Origin: Geminocystis sp. NIES-3709
GTDB taxonomy: Bacteria > Cyanobacteriota > Cyanobacteriia > Cyanobacteriales > Cyanobacteriaceae
Assembly: GCF_001548115.1 (NCBI RefSeq)
Contig: NZ_AP014821.1
Span: 2,545,262-2,609,261 of the forward strand
DNA: 64,000 nucleotides
Direction of reading: 5' to 3'
The position numbers and the translations under genes are program-made. Under the pieces are notes generated by a model. It was not told the DNA's origin. It made no database searches and saw only the letters and a program-made list of their open reading frames with translations. This document shows positions 47,401-56,913 of the stretch, piece by piece (position 1 is the stretch's first letter; each line of letters opens with the position of its first letter).

Positions 47401-49835
47401 TCGGTAATAATAGGCAACATCGATAACAGATAAATAGTATCAGGAGTGTTATCACTAAAAACAGGGCCGACAAAGGTAATGGTATCTGCCCCTGGATTCG
47501 CATTAGCGAATAGAATTGCCTGACGTAAACTACCCTCTCCACTGTCATTGAGGTTGCTGACTTCGGTGGTGTCGGGTTCTTGTATATCGCCAATATTTAG
47601 GGTGAAGGTGTTTAACGCATCTTGAGTTGTACCAACTGTGGGATCATCAACTACAACAGAGACGTTATAAGTATTCTTGTTTTCATAGTCAAAAAGCGTA
47701 TTACTTTTAATATATAAACTATTGTTCTTAATTTCAAAGATATTAGCATCGCTTCCTGTCAAGGTGAGGTTATTGACTCCTAATCCATCATCAATAATGG
47801 TAAGATCGGCAACTTTAATGGGGCTTGCGGTATTGGTATTTTCGGCAATTAGACTTAGTTCGTTACTTAAGCTAACTCCGAAGGGGGCTTCGTTAGTGTC
47901 TATCTTTGTAACTATGGGCTGAATTACAAGACCGTTATAAGCGGGATCGCTACTGGTAGCGGTGGCGTTAATAGTTCCCAGATGAGAACCTTCGGCAATA
48001 CCATCGGCGAAGGCCGATACGGTGACAGTTTGTGCCACATTCCAGTTATCGGGAGTAAAAATCAGGGTACTGACATTGGTTCTTAATTGAGAGCCTCCAT
48101 TGAGGTTTACCACAACATTAGCCGTGGGTTTAGTATTTAAAATGACGGTATAGCTATCTGTTGCACCCCCTTCAAAAACGGTTAAAATCTCTCCTAATTG
48201 CTCTATTTTAAGATTATCTAGCCCCGCTGCCGTTGAAGTAGGGGAACTACTCGGGGCAGTGGCTGAACTAAAGTTAACATAATTGTCGCTATAGCCACCA
48301 TTACCTTTAACATAGCTATAAATCAGAGAATTATCTTTGTAAATGTCAATGTTGGTTTGACCAATACCATCGAAAGGATTGTTGTCTGTAGGATCGGTTA
48401 AAAGAACGGAAAGGGAAGCCGATTCCCCTGCAAATCCTGAACTTAAACTTGCCCAATTTTGATAAGCTCCATAAAGAGCTTGACCGCCGTCAAAGGCTTG
48501 AATAACGCCATCGCTACGAAGTATAATCCCAAAATGGGGTACGCCGGAGTTGAAAGAGGCGTTTTTGTTAGCAGAGGATAAGCCTAAGCTAAAACCTCCT
48601 GACACGCTCCACTGATTGATTCTTTCAGGATTGGGAGTAAGGGAGAAACTAAATTTTAATCCCCCTTCAGCCACTGCTCCATTGAAATTGTAGTCTAGGG
48701 CGGCGATCGCACCATTTCTCATCAGTAAATAATTACCAGAATCGATATTAGGACTGGCATTCCCTATTTCCACATTCCCAGTGGCTACCCAATTAATTGG
48801 GGGCAGAGAACCATTTTGTCGGGGTGCGAGATTGTAGCTGAGATCGGTGGTGGTGGGATTACCTACGGCGGTGAAATTATCTGACAATAATACATGACTT
48901 GAATTACTACTGCTGTTGCCCGGAGTTGGAGCAATTTTTAAACCTGCTACATCATCATCAATAATGCTCACTGAGGTTGTTCCCGAACCACTGATGCTAT
49001 AACTGGAATGGGGTTGTAATGTTAGAATAACGGTTTCATTTAGCTCTGCTTGGAAATCTGGGTTAGGAGACAAAATCAACTGAACATTTGAAACATAGCC
49101 AGGAAAGGTTATAACCAATGTTGAACCCGACAAACTCTGTACTCTCCCCCCCGGAGTATCCAGAAAATAATCCTGATTAAAGATAGCAGTGCCACCCACA
49201 GTAACATAAATGGTGAGAGGAGTTGTTATATTATCTGTACTGCGATTAAAGTAATAATAGAGACTTCTTGTTTGATCGATTTCTTCTACCGTATTAAAGA
49301 TGGGGGGAGTCAAGCTAACAGTGGGGGTGGAATTTTCTACGGACAGATATTGCCCATCAATGAAAATGGTGGAAAAGTCATTTTGAGTCTGTAATTGCTG
49401 TAAATTTTTGGCACTGAGATTGACACCTCGCACTAAGGCGGAAAAAATCTCTCCTTCATCTCCTGCGCTATCATTATCGCCATTGATGATAAAGTCTAAG
49501 TAATGCCCATATTCTTCCAATATCACACTTGCGATCGACTCAAGATTATTAATGTTTGTAGCTAAATATTCTTCTGCTAGATAAATTTTCCCGTTATCTT
49601 TGGAAAAAGAACCGTTAGCCCCTTGTAACTGACTGCGACTGATAATTTCGATGAGTGGCTCGATATTATATTCACCATTTGTCCATAACTGTAGATAAGA
49701 TTCGGTGTTGATAGCGTTACCGAAAGTTAAAATTAGTTTTTCGTCGAATTGATTATCGGTGGTGAAAGATAATAACTTCTGACTAACGAGATTTAATGCA
49801 GAAGCAAGGATGGGGGATAAAAGTTCATTAAGCAT
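38436..49835 (-). CDS. giant cadherin/VCBS/RTX surface protein, type I secretion substrate
   Basis: This 3799-residue predicted secreted adhesin has no signal peptide. An N-terminal domain (1-170) carries EEYGH (107-111) and a Calx-beta-like region follows (about 180-295). Sandwich-like module a is near 313-549. A cadherin/parallel-repeat region is followed by a glycine sheet (about 866-1179) and VCBS-type repeats (about 1275-1480). Module b is near 1492-1716. About thirteen cadherin-like repeats ending in IND.NE then follow, with modules c (2086-2308) and d (2807-3042) spliced inside two of them. A dystroglycan-type cadherin domain (about 3510-3610), RTX repeats ([17 protein letters not shown], about 3612-3709) and a final ~90-residue domain ending FFIVI close the protein. 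Calcium should fold it outside the cell. Secretion would need a TolC/HlyBD system that is not in the window. Confidence 0.9.
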   Translation of the reverse strand: MLNELLSPILASALNLVSQKLLSFTTDNQFDEKLILTFGNAINTESYLQLWTNGEYNIEPLIEIISRSQLQGANGSFSKDNGKIYLAEEYLATNINNLESIASVILEEYGHYLDFIINGDNDSAGDEGEIFSALVRGVNLSAKNLQQLQTQNDFSTIFIDGQYLSVENSTPTVSLTPPIFNTVEEIDQTRSLYYYFNRSTDNITTPLTIYVTVGGTAIFNQDYFLDTPGGRVQSLSGSTLVITFPGYVSNVQLILSPNPDFQAELNETVILTLQPHSSYSISGSGTTSVSIIDDDVAGLKIAPTPGNSSSNSSHVLLSDNFTAVGNPTTTDLSYNLAPRQNGSLPPINWVATGNVEIGNASPNIDSGNYLLMRNGAIAALDYNFNGAVAEGGLKFSFSLTPNPERINQWSVSGGFSLGLSSANKNASFNSGVPHFGIILRSDGVIQAFDGGQALYGAYQNWASLSSGFAGESASLSVLLTDPTDNNPFDGIGQTNIDIYKDNSLIYSYVKGNGGYSDNYVNFSSATAPSSSPTSTAAGLDNLKIEQLGEILTVFEGGATDSYTVILNTKPTANVVVNLNGGSQLRTNVSTLIFTPDNWNVAQTVTVSAFADGIAEGSHLGTINATATSSDPAYNGLVIQPIVTKIDTNEAPFGVSLSNELSLIAENTNTASPIKVADLTIIDDGLGVNNLTLTGSDANIFEIKNNSLYIKSNTLFDYENKNTYNVSVVVDDPTVGTTQDALNTFTLNIGDIQEPDTTEVSNLNDSGEGSLRQAILFANANPGADTITFVGPVFSDNTPDTIYLLSMLPIITDDLTIIGTGIDKLTISGDANKNGINDAGDSRIFFVNQGNISISDLTLAEGRAKGGDGADGGGGGAGMGGALFINGLYNGASVTTNVTLTNVNFTKNQAIGGRGGTILYDGSFNDIGGGGGGGGFSGNGGKIGFYESFRPQGYFRFFGDGGGGGGGFFGDGGMGSYNGGGGGGGYSGDGGNSVDYNLGIAASGDGGVGGLGTGTPFGGSSATNGGGFTDPNSGGVGGGGGGAYLFYTDGYSYFPSLSTGGIGGIGGGGGGGSHNNDNDFSAGSHGGRAGDFGGGGGGGGGDDFSGTGGSGGFAGGGGGGGARGGGGGGGFGGGGGSGGGNGGFGGGRGDSGTFGSGSSFSFPYSFGGGGAGLGGAIFVRTGNLNLNNVDFSNNNAIGGASDGNDGQGIGGAIFAVGTALGSQAGVSTPATVTYNNISFDNNTSSTNSPNTYGLFFATNDTTNAREAGNFNNNVLGINPTGNVLANDTDTNNSYTDLRVISVRTGEIAGQGTEKTLGTPIEGNYGTFTLNSDGSYSYVVDNNNPDVQALNIGDTLTESFNYTVENVPDGRTDKAKFVITIDGVNDKPILPSIAPIAFSETSAYDIFNPISGTLLGIDPDGGLTQLTYGIAGKTASGGMTTVNGAYGVLSINTSTGDYTYTPNASAINALQEDAIDYFNFTVSDGDLSKDFSSVSLLSENFEISSFFSVLDRYNPNYKLSLGRQSGPLALTNWSNSGETYSASGYVTVRNGTTALDRNFNNDNSEDNLQISFDLSPLINSEFGTTSSDWGGISLGLSATDKNASINSAVPHFGILFRKNGEMQVFDGNKDITALFPNSTWGIQATNYTFSNFTLQLSDPTDDNPFNGIGQTNIDVYANNNLIYHYIKRDGGYSDNYINFASSSRTGSGLDNVVISKPNTIITRQNSQPFIVNLQGTNDYPTDLSLNSSAVNENVTTLTTVGTFNTVDPDNNTLFTYSLVEGVGSDDNSYFTVNGNQLKINSSPNFESKSSYRIRVKTTDQGGLSFEKELTITINDLNETPTNLDISLSNVDENVVANTVIGSFTTIDEDANNTFSYSLVTGTGSDDNNAFSIINGNQLQIKNSPNFESKSSYKIRVKTTDQNGLFYKKALTITINDVNEAPTNLILNAVTVNENVPDNTIVGSFSTTDSDSNNTFTYSLVTGTGSDDNNAFSIVNDNQLQINSSPDFELKSSYKIRVKTEDQDGLSYEKELIISINDLNETPTDLTLNVSNIDENISPNTVIGNFGTIDQDNNNTFTYEILDSNDGSEILFSDNFIAPSNPNTYDINYNLNQRQGGTFAQTNWVGNGNTQVGNNTANIDSGNYLITAFGGTAALDRNFNNDNSQGGLTIAFDLAPNSTGNGDQNVWGGISLGLSANDKNASIDSAVAHFGILFRGNGGIQAFDGNTNVTGSYSNWGGTGNDGTLHPFTIQLTDPTDSNPFDGVGQTNIDVYADNSLIYHYVKGNGGYSQNYLNFTSSFISGVDNLVISRMGLFSITGNQLKINSSPNFEAQSNYTIRVRSTDQDGLSAEKDFVINVNDVNETPIDITLSSTRVDENVAESTIVGDFNSIDPDSNNTFSYSLVTGDGSDDNDVFSIINGNQLQINTSPNFEGKSSYSIRVRTIDQDGLFLEKVLTINVNDLNETPTDITLSSTTVNENIPTNTVVASLSNNDPDANNTFSYSLVTGTGSENNDIFTIINGNQLLINHSPNFETKPSYSIRVKTTDQDGLFTEKVFTINVNNLNEPASDLLLSSTRIDENVAGSTIVGDFNSIANDTNDTFSYSLVTGIGSNDNNAFSIINGNQLKINTSPNFETKPSYSIRVRTTDQDGLFLDKVFTINVNDLNESATDISLSSTTVNENIPSNTVVGSFSNNDPDANNTFSYSLVTGDGSEDNGVFSIINGNQLQINHSPNFETKPSYSIRVKTSDQDGLSYEKELIISINDLNEVPTDLNLSVSSIDKNILLNTIIGDLTTTDEDSNNTFTYSLVAGGGLETLLADDFYVAGISLYETLNLDYNITQRQSGSLTPTSWIGNGSALVGDFTLSNIDSANHLFLAVGATASIDRNFNNDDSEGGLRISFDLAPTLDMSASLGYPRDINTWGSISLGLSANDKNASIGSAVPHFGILFKGDGTIQAFDGSTDVTGSYGTWGGIVTDDRLNPITLELSDPTDDNPFDGVGQTNIDVYVNNSLIYHYVKENGGYSENYFNFSSSYFSVVDNLVVQKRGLFGISGNQLIMNRPLGSDVESSYDIRVRTTDQNGLYFEKDLTINVDGINEAPTNLNLSNNVVMENVATGSSIGILSTIDPNEDDTFTYELVSGEGDTDNDRFSIINNNQLSINLSPDYETKNEYSVRVRTTDQDNLSYEQTFVINITDINEAPTITSSDTVFVDENITTTTVIYQGTATDPDNNTPYNTITWSLEGSDASLFNINSSNGEVTFVNSPDFENPEDADSNNIYNITVKVQNESLSVTQDVVITLTDVNEAPTITSSDNVSVNENITNTTVVYQGTATDPDNNTPYNTITWSLEGSDASLFNINSSNGEVTFIDSPDFENPEDVDSNNIYNITVKVQNESLSVTQDVVITLTDVNEAPTITSSDNVSVDENITTTTVVYQGTATDPDNNAPYNTITWSLDGTDASHFMIDSITGAVNFKVSPDFETKNTYDIDVIATDGGSLLDTSKITMNINDVNEAPLLINAIGVQNTLEQVEFNFTVPVNTFSDPEADILTYSATLADGSNLPAWLSFNTNTFSGKAPASGTISVKVTATDTRFLSVSNTFELVINPLQTLVVNSTGGNDTVVGGMGFNIIDGAGGHDSITGNAMEDTLRGGSGNDLLDGGGGNDLLDGGGGNDLLKGDNGNDTLLGGSGNDTLVGGMGNDTLTGGSGADYFRFNSPSEGINTITDFKVGEDSIVLQGSSFSLPLGELSSSQFIIGASASMEAHRLIYDQNNGNLFFDYNGVSDNGQIQIAVLKPRLALTNKFFIVI
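39560..40260 (-). repeat. nearly identical 318-bp cadherin repeat units
   Basis: Two neighbouring 106-residue repeats (each starting APTITSSD and ending TLTDVNE) are almost the same at DNA level. For example, the segment beginning TAATTACCACATCTTGAG occurs at 39641 and 39959, exactly 318 bp apart. A third, more diverged unit follows on the low-coordinate side. This indicates recent unit duplication. Confidence 0.85.
40712..41415 (-). repeat. sandwich-like module d of the giant adhesin
   Basis: This ~235-residue module shares [81 protein letters not shown] and [15 protein letters not shown] with modules a-c. It sits inside a cadherin repeat, between [11 protein letters not shown] and LFGISGNQL. 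Confidence 0.8.
42912..43580 (-). repeat. sandwich-like module c of the giant adhesin
   Basis: This ~223-residue module is embedded between [14 protein letters not shown] and [12 protein letters not shown] of one cadherin repeat. It carries the same [25 protein letters not shown] and [17 protein letters not shown] signatures as the other copies. Confidence 0.8.
44690..45362 (-). repeat. sandwich-like module b of the giant adhesin
   Basis: This module follows a VCBS-type repeat ([16 protein letters not shown]). It repeats the [32 protein letters not shown] and [18 protein letters not shown] signatures and ends in GLDNVVISK before the cadherin array. Confidence 0.8.
46300..47240 (-). repeat. 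glycine-rich low-complexity region of the giant adhesin
   Basis: About 310 residues are dominated by runs of Gly with Ser, Asp, Asn, Phe and Tyr (for example [15 protein letters not shown]). They are encoded by GGT/GGC codons, which raise local GC far above the surrounding DNA. The runs are bracketed by parallel-repeat-like sequences ([14 protein letters not shown] and [16 protein letters not shown]). Confidence 0.85.
48190..48898 (-). repeat. sandwich-like module a of the giant adhesin
   Basis: This first and most diverged copy (~236 residues) has [69 protein letters not shown] and [19 protein letters not shown]. It lies after a Calx-beta-like domain. Confidence 0.78.
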
Positions 49836-49960
49836 CGGATAATGATCTGTTAGTCAATGGAATTGATAAAATTATTACCACTACTAAATATAACATCATT
49901 TTTAAAAATTGATTAAGAATATTTAGGAATATATTATGTAACACTTATTAATATATCCTT

Positions 49961-50116
49961 TTATTCGTTACTCTCTATTTCTAACCACTCATAGTCAATA
50001 AAACGCCATAAAATTTCTATTAAGTTCAGTTGTAGTGAATAAGCGGAGAAAAAGAATATTTTTAAACCGTTGTTTTCTAATTCTCTATCCGTCAGACTAC
50101 CAGAGAGAGTAACCAT
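49961..50116 (-). pseudogene. IS630-family transposase C-terminal relic
   Basis: A 51-residue frame reads ENNGLKIFFFSAYSLQLNLI and EILWRFIDYEWLEIE. This is the C-terminal signature of IS630/Tc1-type transposases (usually LPPYSPELNLIE.LW...KYEWL) including the catalytic Glu. Everything upstream of it, including the two Asp motifs, is missing. No inverted ends were recognised. It sits between the giant adhesin start and miaB. The rest of 49836-50312 shows no gene. Confidence 0.75.
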
Positions 50117-50312
50117 TGTAAAAGTTATAAATATCTTGATAATAGTATCACAGATCCCAAATAAGTTCGATCGAGAACAGAAGAAGAATGCCCTTACTTA
50201 TTAGTATTGTGACAGTATATTTAGTGTATTTAATAATCACTAATAGTTCATTAACTTATTGATTTATACTGGAAAGGTTACGCTAAATTTTATAATTATT
50301 TTTATCCACACC

Positions 50313-51668
50313 ATGACTGAAAAAAAACGTCTTTATAATATTACTACTTTTGGCTGTCAGATGAACAAAGCTGACTCTGAGCGTATGGCCGGTATTTTAG
50401 AAAATATGGGCTTTGAATTTACCGAAGACCCTAATAATGCTAATCTAATTGTTTATAATACTTGCACTATCAGAGATAATGCTGAACAAAAAGTTTATTC
50501 TTATCTTGGCAGACAGGCAAAACGGAAACAAGTTGAACCAGATTTAACCCTTGTCGTGGCTGGATGTGTTGCCCAACAGGAAGGAGAAATGTTATTAAGA
50601 CGTGTTCCTGAGTTAGACTTAGTTATGGGCCCTCAACACGCTAATCGTTTAGATAGTTTACTAGATCAAGTATTTGCTGGTAATCAAGTTGTCGCTACAG
50701 ATCCTATCCATATTTACGAAGATATAACCAAGCCTCGCCGTGAAAGTGAAGTATCTGCATGGGTAAATATTATTTATGGTTGCAATGAGAGATGTAGTTA
50801 TTGTGTAGTGCCAAATGTTAGAGGAGTAGAACAGTCTCGTACTCCGGAATCTATCAAAGCAGAAATTGAAGATATTGGTCGTCAAGGTTATAAGGAAGTC
50901 ACCTTATTAGGACAAAATATAGATGCCTATGGGCGTGATTTACCCGGTACAACGGAAACAGGAAGACACTTACACACACTCACCGATTTACTTTATTATA
51001 TTCATGATGTAGAAGGGATCGATCGAATTCGTTTTGCTACTTCTCATCCTCGGTATTTTACCGAGCGTTTAATCAAGGCTTGTCATGATTTACCAAAAGT
51101 ATGCGAACATTTTCATATACCTTTCCAATCAGGAGATAATGACATTCTTAAAGCGATGAAACGGGGCTATACCCATGAGCGTTACCGTGATATTATTAAT
51201 AAAATACGTTATTATATGCCCCATGCCGCTATTAGTGCTGATGCGATCGTTGGCTTCCCCGGAGAAACGGAAGAACAGTTCGAGAATACCCTAAAATTAG
51301 TGGATGACATCGGTTTTGATCAACTTAACACAGCCGCCTATTCTCCTCGTCCAAATACTCCGGCCGCTATATGGGAAAATCAAATTAGTGAACAAGAAAA
51401 AAGCGATCGACTTCAAAGATTAAATCATTTAGTAGGCATTAAAGCAGGAGAAAGATCTCAACGATACTTAAATAAAGTAGAACAAGTATTAGTAGAGGAT
51501 GTTAACCCTAAAGATACCACTCAAGTTGTGGGTAGAACTGACGGTAATCGTTTAACCTTCTTCAAAGGTGATTTAAAGGAGTTAAAAGGTAAAATTGTCC
51601 CCGTCAAAATAACCGAAGTTCGGCCATTCAGCTTAACTGGAGAGATGCTATCCTTAGTCACAGCCTAA
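50313..51668 (+). CDS. miaB: tRNA-2-methylthio-N6-isopentenyladenosine synthase MiaB
   Basis: This is 451 residues from the ATG at 50313 ([18 protein letters not shown]); an upstream in-frame start at 50259 is not needed. The UPF0004 domain carries its three Cys ([32 protein letters not shown]). The radical SAM core has Cx3Cx2C in [19 protein letters not shown], and a TRAM domain ends the protein ([11 protein letters not shown]-like [17 protein letters not shown]). It methylthiolates A37 of tRNAs reading UNN codons. It lies between two giant secreted-protein genes but shows no link with them. Confidence 0.95.
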   Translation: MTEKKRLYNITTFGCQMNKADSERMAGILENMGFEFTEDPNNANLIVYNTCTIRDNAEQKVYSYLGRQAKRKQVEPDLTLVVAGCVAQQEGEMLLRRVPELDLVMGPQHANRLDSLLDQVFAGNQVVATDPIHIYEDITKPRRESEVSAWVNIIYGCNERCSYCVVPNVRGVEQSRTPESIKAEIEDIGRQGYKEVTLLGQNIDAYGRDLPGTTETGRHLHTLTDLLYYIHDVEGIDRIRFATSHPRYFTERLIKACHDLPKVCEHFHIPFQSGDNDILKAMKRGYTHERYRDIINKIRYYMPHAAISADAIVGFPGETEEQFENTLKLVDDIGFDQLNTAAYSPRPNTPAAIWENQISEQEKSDRLQRLNHLVGIKAGERSQRYLNKVEQVLVEDVNPKDTTQVVGRTDGNRLTFFKGDLKELKGKIVPVKITEVRPFSLTGEMLSLVTA

Positions 51669-51690
51669 AATTGACGAGATTAAATTCACT

Positions 51691-51734
51691 ACTCAATTTA
51701 CTCGATCCCATTGGTCAACTGAGAGTAATTGAGT
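51691..51734. terminator. hairpin downstream of miaB
   Basis: ACTCAATTTACTC and GAGTAATTGAGT can pair over 12 bp with one bulged T and a loop of about 19 bases, starting 22 bp after the miaB stop. There is no T run, so it may stabilise the 3' end rather than terminate. Confidence 0.4.
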
Positions 51735-51857
51735 AAAATTCGATCGATGTTTTGACGATAATTAGTTAAGTTTTTTAAATAGATTAAGTGAATGTCATCA
51801 ATAAATTTTTAATAAATTATAATTTAATAATTACATCAAAAATCAGGGGTCAAATTA

Positions 51858-54800
51858 ATGACTAGTGAAGAAAATCTCCCCCAACTCCTCTCAAAATCTA
51901 TTGAATTAGTCAAGCATTTTTTACAAAACTTTGCATTGTTTGGTGATGTTGACACTACTTTAAACCTCACCTTTGGAGATAATTATAATAAAACTAAAGT
52001 CAAATCGATCGTCAATGAGTGGCAAAAAGATGACTTTAAGAATCTACCAAAAATTGAAATTATTGGAGCAAGTATCTTAAACGGGGCAAATGCAGGTTAT
52101 AGTATCTCCACCAATGCCATTTATATTTCTGATGCTTTCTTGCTCCATGATTCCATACAAAACGTCGCAAAAACTCTCATAGAAGAAATAGGTCATCAGT
52201 TAGATGCACAAATAAACACGATCGATCCAGTATGGGATGAGGGTAATCTATTTGCTAATTTAATCTTTGGTAATCAAGAAGAATTTGAAGACATCAACCA
52301 TGAACCAGAAGACGACTTCGCCACCATCTACATAGACGGAGAACTGATAGAAATAGAACAAGATTCGAGTGTCATCGGTCAATGGGGGGGCTCATTTAGA
52401 GCTGTGAGGGTAGTAGGTAACTACGCATATATTGCTAATAGTTATGGACTCCTTATTTTAGATATTTCTAATCCGACTAAACCTGTTGAAATAAGTAGAT
52501 TTTCAGTAGAGTTTACCTATGAGGAACGCTCGGCTGTTGATGTGGAAGTTGTGGGAAATATCGCTTTGATCGCAGACTCTTACAATGGTTTAGTTATTAT
52601 TGATATAAGTAATCCCTCTTCCCCTACTTTTTTAGCCAAATCTGTTCTGTATGTTCATGATGTAGAAGTGAAAGGAAATGTCGCTTTTATTGCTGATAGA
52701 GGTTCTTTATATCCCGGTGGTTTATACATTCTTGACATAAGCAATCCTTCTACTCCCACTTTCTTAGGTGGTTATGGTGGTTTTGGTACAGGAGAAATAG
52801 AAGTATTTGGGGATCTCGCTTTTATCTCTGATAATGATGACGATCTAGTGATTATTGACATCACCAATTTTTCCACTCCTACTTTTCTTAGTAAGTACGA
52901 TACTCCTGCCCGTCCTATTGATATAGAAGTATTTGGGGATCTCGTTTTTATCGCTGATGGAGTAGAAGGTTTAATTATTCTTGATATAACGAATCCTTCT
53001 GTGCCCACTTTTTTAAGTAAGTATGATACAGGCTATGCTGTGGATGTAGAAGTGCGGGGAAATCTTGCTTTTGTCGGTGGAACTTCTGGTGATGGTTTAA
53101 CCATTCTCGACATAACCAATCCGTCTGCTCCTAAGCTCTTTGGACATTATAATATTTCTGGTGATGTTAGGGATATAGACGTGAGAGGAAATCATGCTTT
53201 TGTGACGGACACTGATGGTGGTTTAATCATTGTTGATATAGCTACTCCCCCCACTCCCACTTTTCTCGGACAATACAATACAGCTTATTTTGTTAATGTA
53301 ACAGAAATCGTAGGAAATCTCGCTTTTGTCTCTAAGGGTTTAGGTGGTTTAGCCATTATAGATGTAAGTAATCCTTCTACTCCCACTTTCTTAGGTAGCT
53401 ACTATACTTCTGGTTTTGTTATGGACGTGGCAGTTTTCGGAAATCTTGCTTTCGTTGCCGATAATGAGGATGGTTTAGTTATTCTCGATGTAAGTAATCC
53501 ATCTGTTCCCACTTTCTTAGGTAAATACGATACTTCTGGTTATGCTGTGGAGGTGAAAGTTTCGGGAAATCTCGCTTTCTTTGCCGATAGTGAGGGTGGT
53601 TTAGTTATTGTAGATGTAAGTAATCCATCTGTTCCCACTTTTTTAGGTAAATACGATACTGATACTTCTAGCAATATTGTAGATGTGGAAGTATTTGGAA
53701 ACCTTGCTTTTATAACTGATTCTACGAGTGGTTTAGTGATTCTTGACATAACTAATGCTTCTGCTCCTGCGGTGGTAGGGAAGTATGCTAGTAATCGTTT
53801 TCATTATATAGAAATAGTGGGAGATCTCGCTTTTATAGTTGATGATTATGATGGTGGTGGGTTAGTAATTCTTGATATTGCTAATCCTTCTCTCCCAACT
53901 TTGGTAAGTAACATTGATGCACCGTTTTTCTTCGAGATTGTTGATCTAGAAGTAGCTGGAGATCTTGTGTTTGTTACTTCATTGCAATTTACAATCGAAA
54001 TTGGTCAGTTCTCCATTATTGATATATCTAATCCCTCAGCACCTAGTTATGTAGGTAGCTATACGACTTCTTTATCTGTTTCTGATGTTGAAGTAGTAGG
54101 GGATCTTGCTTTTGTGAGCGAAGGTTCTCTTGGTTTAGAGATTTTAGATATAAGTAACTATAAGAAACTTAGGATTTTTGGTACTAACGACAATGATATG
54201 TTAACGGGTCGTGATGGTAATGATACTATCAACGGTGGTATGGGAAATGATACTCTTTATGGGTTTGGTTCTCATGATATTTTAATAGGTGGTATTGGGG
54301 ATGATTCGATGATTGGAGGTTTGGGTAGCGATACATTCTATGTGGATAGCACGGAGGATCAAATAATAGAATTATCATATCAGCGTGGAGACAGGGATAT
54401 AGTTCGATCGACAATTAACTATACTTTACCTATCAATGTAGAAGATCTTATCCTTGAAGGAACAAAAAATATCAACGGCACGGGAAATGCAGTTGATAAC
54501 AGTCTTACTGGCAATAATGTTGATAATCAATTAAATGGTGATAAAGGTTCTGATACTCTTAATGGACGTGGCGGAAATGACACTCTCAACGGTGGTAGTC
54601 TTTACGATACCTTAATAGGTGGCAAAGGTAATGATACTTTCTATGTGGATCACTTCTTGGATAAAGTAGTCGAATTATTAAATGAAGGTACAGATACAGT
54701 TCGATCGACGATTAACTATACTTTAGGTGAAAATGTAGAAACTCTCATTTTACAAGGTGCAGAAGATATAAATGGAACGGGTAATAGTTTAAACAACAGT

Positions 54801-56789
54801 CTGACGGGTAATAATCAAAATAATTATCTTAGCGGTGGGGATGGAAATGACTCCTTAATAGGAGGCAACAGCAACGACACTTTAGTGGGAGATAATGGGA
54901 ACGATCGTCTTAATGGTGGTACTGGCTTTGACAGAATGTTAGGAGGACTTGATAATGATGCTTACTCTGTTGACGATATTAAAGATGAGGTAATTGAAAT
55001 TTTTAATCAAGGTATAGATACAGTTTTCTCTACCATTACCTATACTCTACCTAGTAATATCGAAAATTTGATTCTCAGTGAGACAGTAAATATAGGAATA
55101 AATGGAACTGGGAATAGTTTAAACAACAGTCTGACGGGTAATAGTCAAAATAATCATCTTAGCGGGCAAAATGGCAACGACTCCTTAATAGGAGGCAACG
55201 GCAACGATACCTTAGTGGGGGGGAATGGGAACGATCGTCTTAATGGTAGTACTGGCATTGACAGAATGTTAGGGGGACTTGATAATGATGCTTATTCTGT
55301 TGACAATATTAAAGATGAGGTAATTGAATTTTTTAATCAAGGTATAGATACAGTTTTCTCTACCATTACCTATACTCTAGCTAGTAATGTCGAAAATTTG
55401 ACCCTTAGTGAGACAGTAAATATAGATATAAATGGAACGGGGAATAGTTTAAACAACCGTATTACTGGTAATCGTGGTAATAATCGTCTTAATGACGGAA
55501 ATGGTAATGATACCTTAGTGGGGGGGAATGGGAACGATATTCTCAACGGTGGTGTTGGTAACGATTCTCTGATTGGTGGTATTGGTAACGATACCTATTA
55601 TGTAGAGAATACGAGCGATCGAGTGGTAGAATTGGCGAATGAGGGTACAGATACAATTCGATCGACTATTACCTATACTTTAGGAGCCAATGTAGAAAAT
55701 TTGGTGTTAGAAGGAATAGGAAATATCAATGGTACAGGAAACACCCTCAATAATAGTCTCACGGGTAATAATCAAAATAACATTCTCAACGGTGGAGATG
55801 GTAATGATACCTTAGTGGGAAATAATGGGAATGATCGTCTTAATGGTACTACTGGCAGTGACAGAATGTTAGGAGGATTTGGGAATGATGCTTATTCTAT
55901 TGATAATATTAAAGATGGGGTGATTGAATTTTTTAATCAAGGTATAGATATCATTTTCTCTACTATTAACTATACTTTACCGAATAATATCGAAAATTTG
56001 AATCTCAGTGATACAGTAAATATAAATATAAATGGAACGGGTAATAGTTTAAAAAACCGTCTGACTGGTAATAATCAAAATAATCGACTCCATGGTGGAG
56101 AAGGAAATGATACCTTAAACGGACGTGATGGTAATGATATTATTACTGGTGGGATTGGTAACGATTCCATGATAGGGGGTGGTGGTAACGATACTTACTA
56201 TGTGGACATTACAGGCGATCGAGTCGTCGAATTATCCAATGAGGGTACAGATACAGTACGATCTACTATTGCCTATACTTTAGCTGCCAATGTAGAATAT
56301 CTAGTGTTAGAAGGTACAGGAAACATCAATGGTACAGGGAACAATTTACGCAACAATATTACAGGTAATAATCTTAACAATCATCTCACTGGTGGAGAAG
56401 AAAATGATAGCTTAAATGGCCGTGGTGGCAATGACACTCTCACTGGTGGATTAGGAAATGATAGTCTCATCGGTGGTACTGGTAATGACTCTTTCCGTTT
56501 TACTACTGTTAATGAGGGGACAGATACCATTACTGACTTTAATGTTACTGATGATACTATTTTGATTCGTCGTAATGGTTTTAGTGGTGGTTTATCCTTG
56601 GGTACTTTACCTGTAAATCAATTCCGTATTGGTTCATTAACAACAAAATCTTCTCAGCGTTTTATTTATAATCCCAGTAATGGTGCATTTTTCTTTGATT
56701 CTGATGGTAATGGTGCATCAGAGGCGTTAAAAATCGCTACTTTAACTGCGGGGTTAGATATGACAAATGAGGATATTTTAATTATTTAA
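51858..56789 (+). CDS. large LVIVD-propeller and RTX surface protein, type I secretion substrate
   Basis: This is a 1643-residue protein without signal peptide. Residues 1-172 match the N-terminal domain type of the giant adhesin, including EEIGH (109-113) and DDFATIYIDGELIEI. Residues about 173-770 hold fourteen LVIVD-type repeats (GNLAFVAD...GLVILDVSNPSVPTFLG), enough for two seven-bladed propellers. From about 773 the RTX region alternates GGxGNDxL nonapeptides with seven units of ~110 residues (DTVRSTI.YTL, NVE.L.LEG, NINGTGN.LNN). The last ~100 residues (DSFRFTTVNEG onward, ending EDILII) match the end of the giant adhesin. It should be exported by a type I system and act at the cell surface or outside. 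Confidence 0.9.
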   Translation: MTSEENLPQLLSKSIELVKHFLQNFALFGDVDTTLNLTFGDNYNKTKVKSIVNEWQKDDFKNLPKIEIIGASILNGANAGYSISTNAIYISDAFLLHDSIQNVAKTLIEEIGHQLDAQINTIDPVWDEGNLFANLIFGNQEEFEDINHEPEDDFATIYIDGELIEIEQDSSVIGQWGGSFRAVRVVGNYAYIANSYGLLILDISNPTKPVEISRFSVEFTYEERSAVDVEVVGNIALIADSYNGLVIIDISNPSSPTFLAKSVLYVHDVEVKGNVAFIADRGSLYPGGLYILDISNPSTPTFLGGYGGFGTGEIEVFGDLAFISDNDDDLVIIDITNFSTPTFLSKYDTPARPIDIEVFGDLVFIADGVEGLIILDITNPSVPTFLSKYDTGYAVDVEVRGNLAFVGGTSGDGLTILDITNPSAPKLFGHYNISGDVRDIDVRGNHAFVTDTDGGLIIVDIATPPTPTFLGQYNTAYFVNVTEIVGNLAFVSKGLGGLAIIDVSNPSTPTFLGSYYTSGFVMDVAVFGNLAFVADNEDGLVILDVSNPSVPTFLGKYDTSGYAVEVKVSGNLAFFADSEGGLVIVDVSNPSVPTFLGKYDTDTSSNIVDVEVFGNLAFITDSTSGLVILDITNASAPAVVGKYASNRFHYIEIVGDLAFIVDDYDGGGLVILDIANPSLPTLVSNIDAPFFFEIVDLEVAGDLVFVTSLQFTIEIGQFSIIDISNPSAPSYVGSYTTSLSVSDVEVVGDLAFVSEGSLGLEILDISNYKKLRIFGTNDNDMLTGRDGNDTINGGMGNDTLYGFGSHDILIGGIGDDSMIGGLGSDTFYVDSTEDQIIELSYQRGDRDIVRSTINYTLPINVEDLILEGTKNINGTGNAVDNSLTGNNVDNQLNGDKGSDTLNGRGGNDTLNGGSLYDTLIGGKGNDTFYVDHFLDKVVELLNEGTDTVRSTINYTLGENVETLILQGAEDINGTGNSLNNSLTGNNQNNYLSGGDGNDSLIGGNSNDTLVGDNGNDRLNGGTGFDRMLGGLDNDAYSVDDIKDEVIEIFNQGIDTVFSTITYTLPSNIENLILSETVNIGINGTGNSLNNSLTGNSQNNHLSGQNGNDSLIGGNGNDTLVGGNGNDRLNGSTGIDRMLGGLDNDAYSVDNIKDEVIEFFNQGIDTVFSTITYTLASNVENLTLSETVNIDINGTGNSLNNRITGNRGNNRLNDGNGNDTLVGGNGNDILNGGVGNDSLIGGIGNDTYYVENTSDRVVELANEGTDTIRSTITYTLGANVENLVLEGIGNINGTGNTLNNSLTGNNQNNILNGGDGNDTLVGNNGNDRLNGTTGSDRMLGGFGNDAYSIDNIKDGVIEFFNQGIDIIFSTINYTLPNNIENLNLSDTVNININGTGNSLKNRLTGNNQNNRLHGGEGNDTLNGRDGNDIITGGIGNDSMIGGGGNDTYYVDITGDRVVELSNEGTDTVRSTIAYTLAANVEYLVLEGTGNINGTGNNLRNNITGNNLNNHLTGGEENDSLNGRGGNDTLTGGLGNDSLIGGTGNDSFRFTTVNEGTDTITDFNVTDDTILIRRNGFSGGLSLGTLPVNQFRIGSLTTKSSQRFIYNPSNGAFFFDSDGNGASEALKIATLTAGLDMTNEDILII
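52375..54150 (+). repeat. fourteen LVIVD beta-propeller repeats
   Basis: Units of about 40-45 residues share VxGNLAFVAD, GLVILDISNPS and PTFLGKYDT. Counting the GN/GD-L-A-F starts gives fourteen. Adjacent units near 53450-53680 are almost identical in DNA, pointing to recent duplication. Confidence 0.85.
54180..56470 (+). repeat. RTX calcium-binding repeat region with ~330-bp units
   Basis: Nonapeptide repeats of the GGxGNDxLx form bind calcium in a parallel beta-roll. They are separated by seven copies of a longer unit. The word ACAGAATGTT recurs at 54931, 55261 and 55861, and the first two copies are 330 bp apart and nearly identical over most of that length. Confidence 0.85.
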
Positions 56790-56913
56790 CTGATGTTACT
56801 CAGAATAAAAGGTGTTAGGTATTAGGTAAAAAATTGATCTCTAATCGAGGTGAAGTAGAATCTGAGTTAAAATAACAATGTCATAAAAAAATAAATTATT
56901 ATCTCGATCGAAT

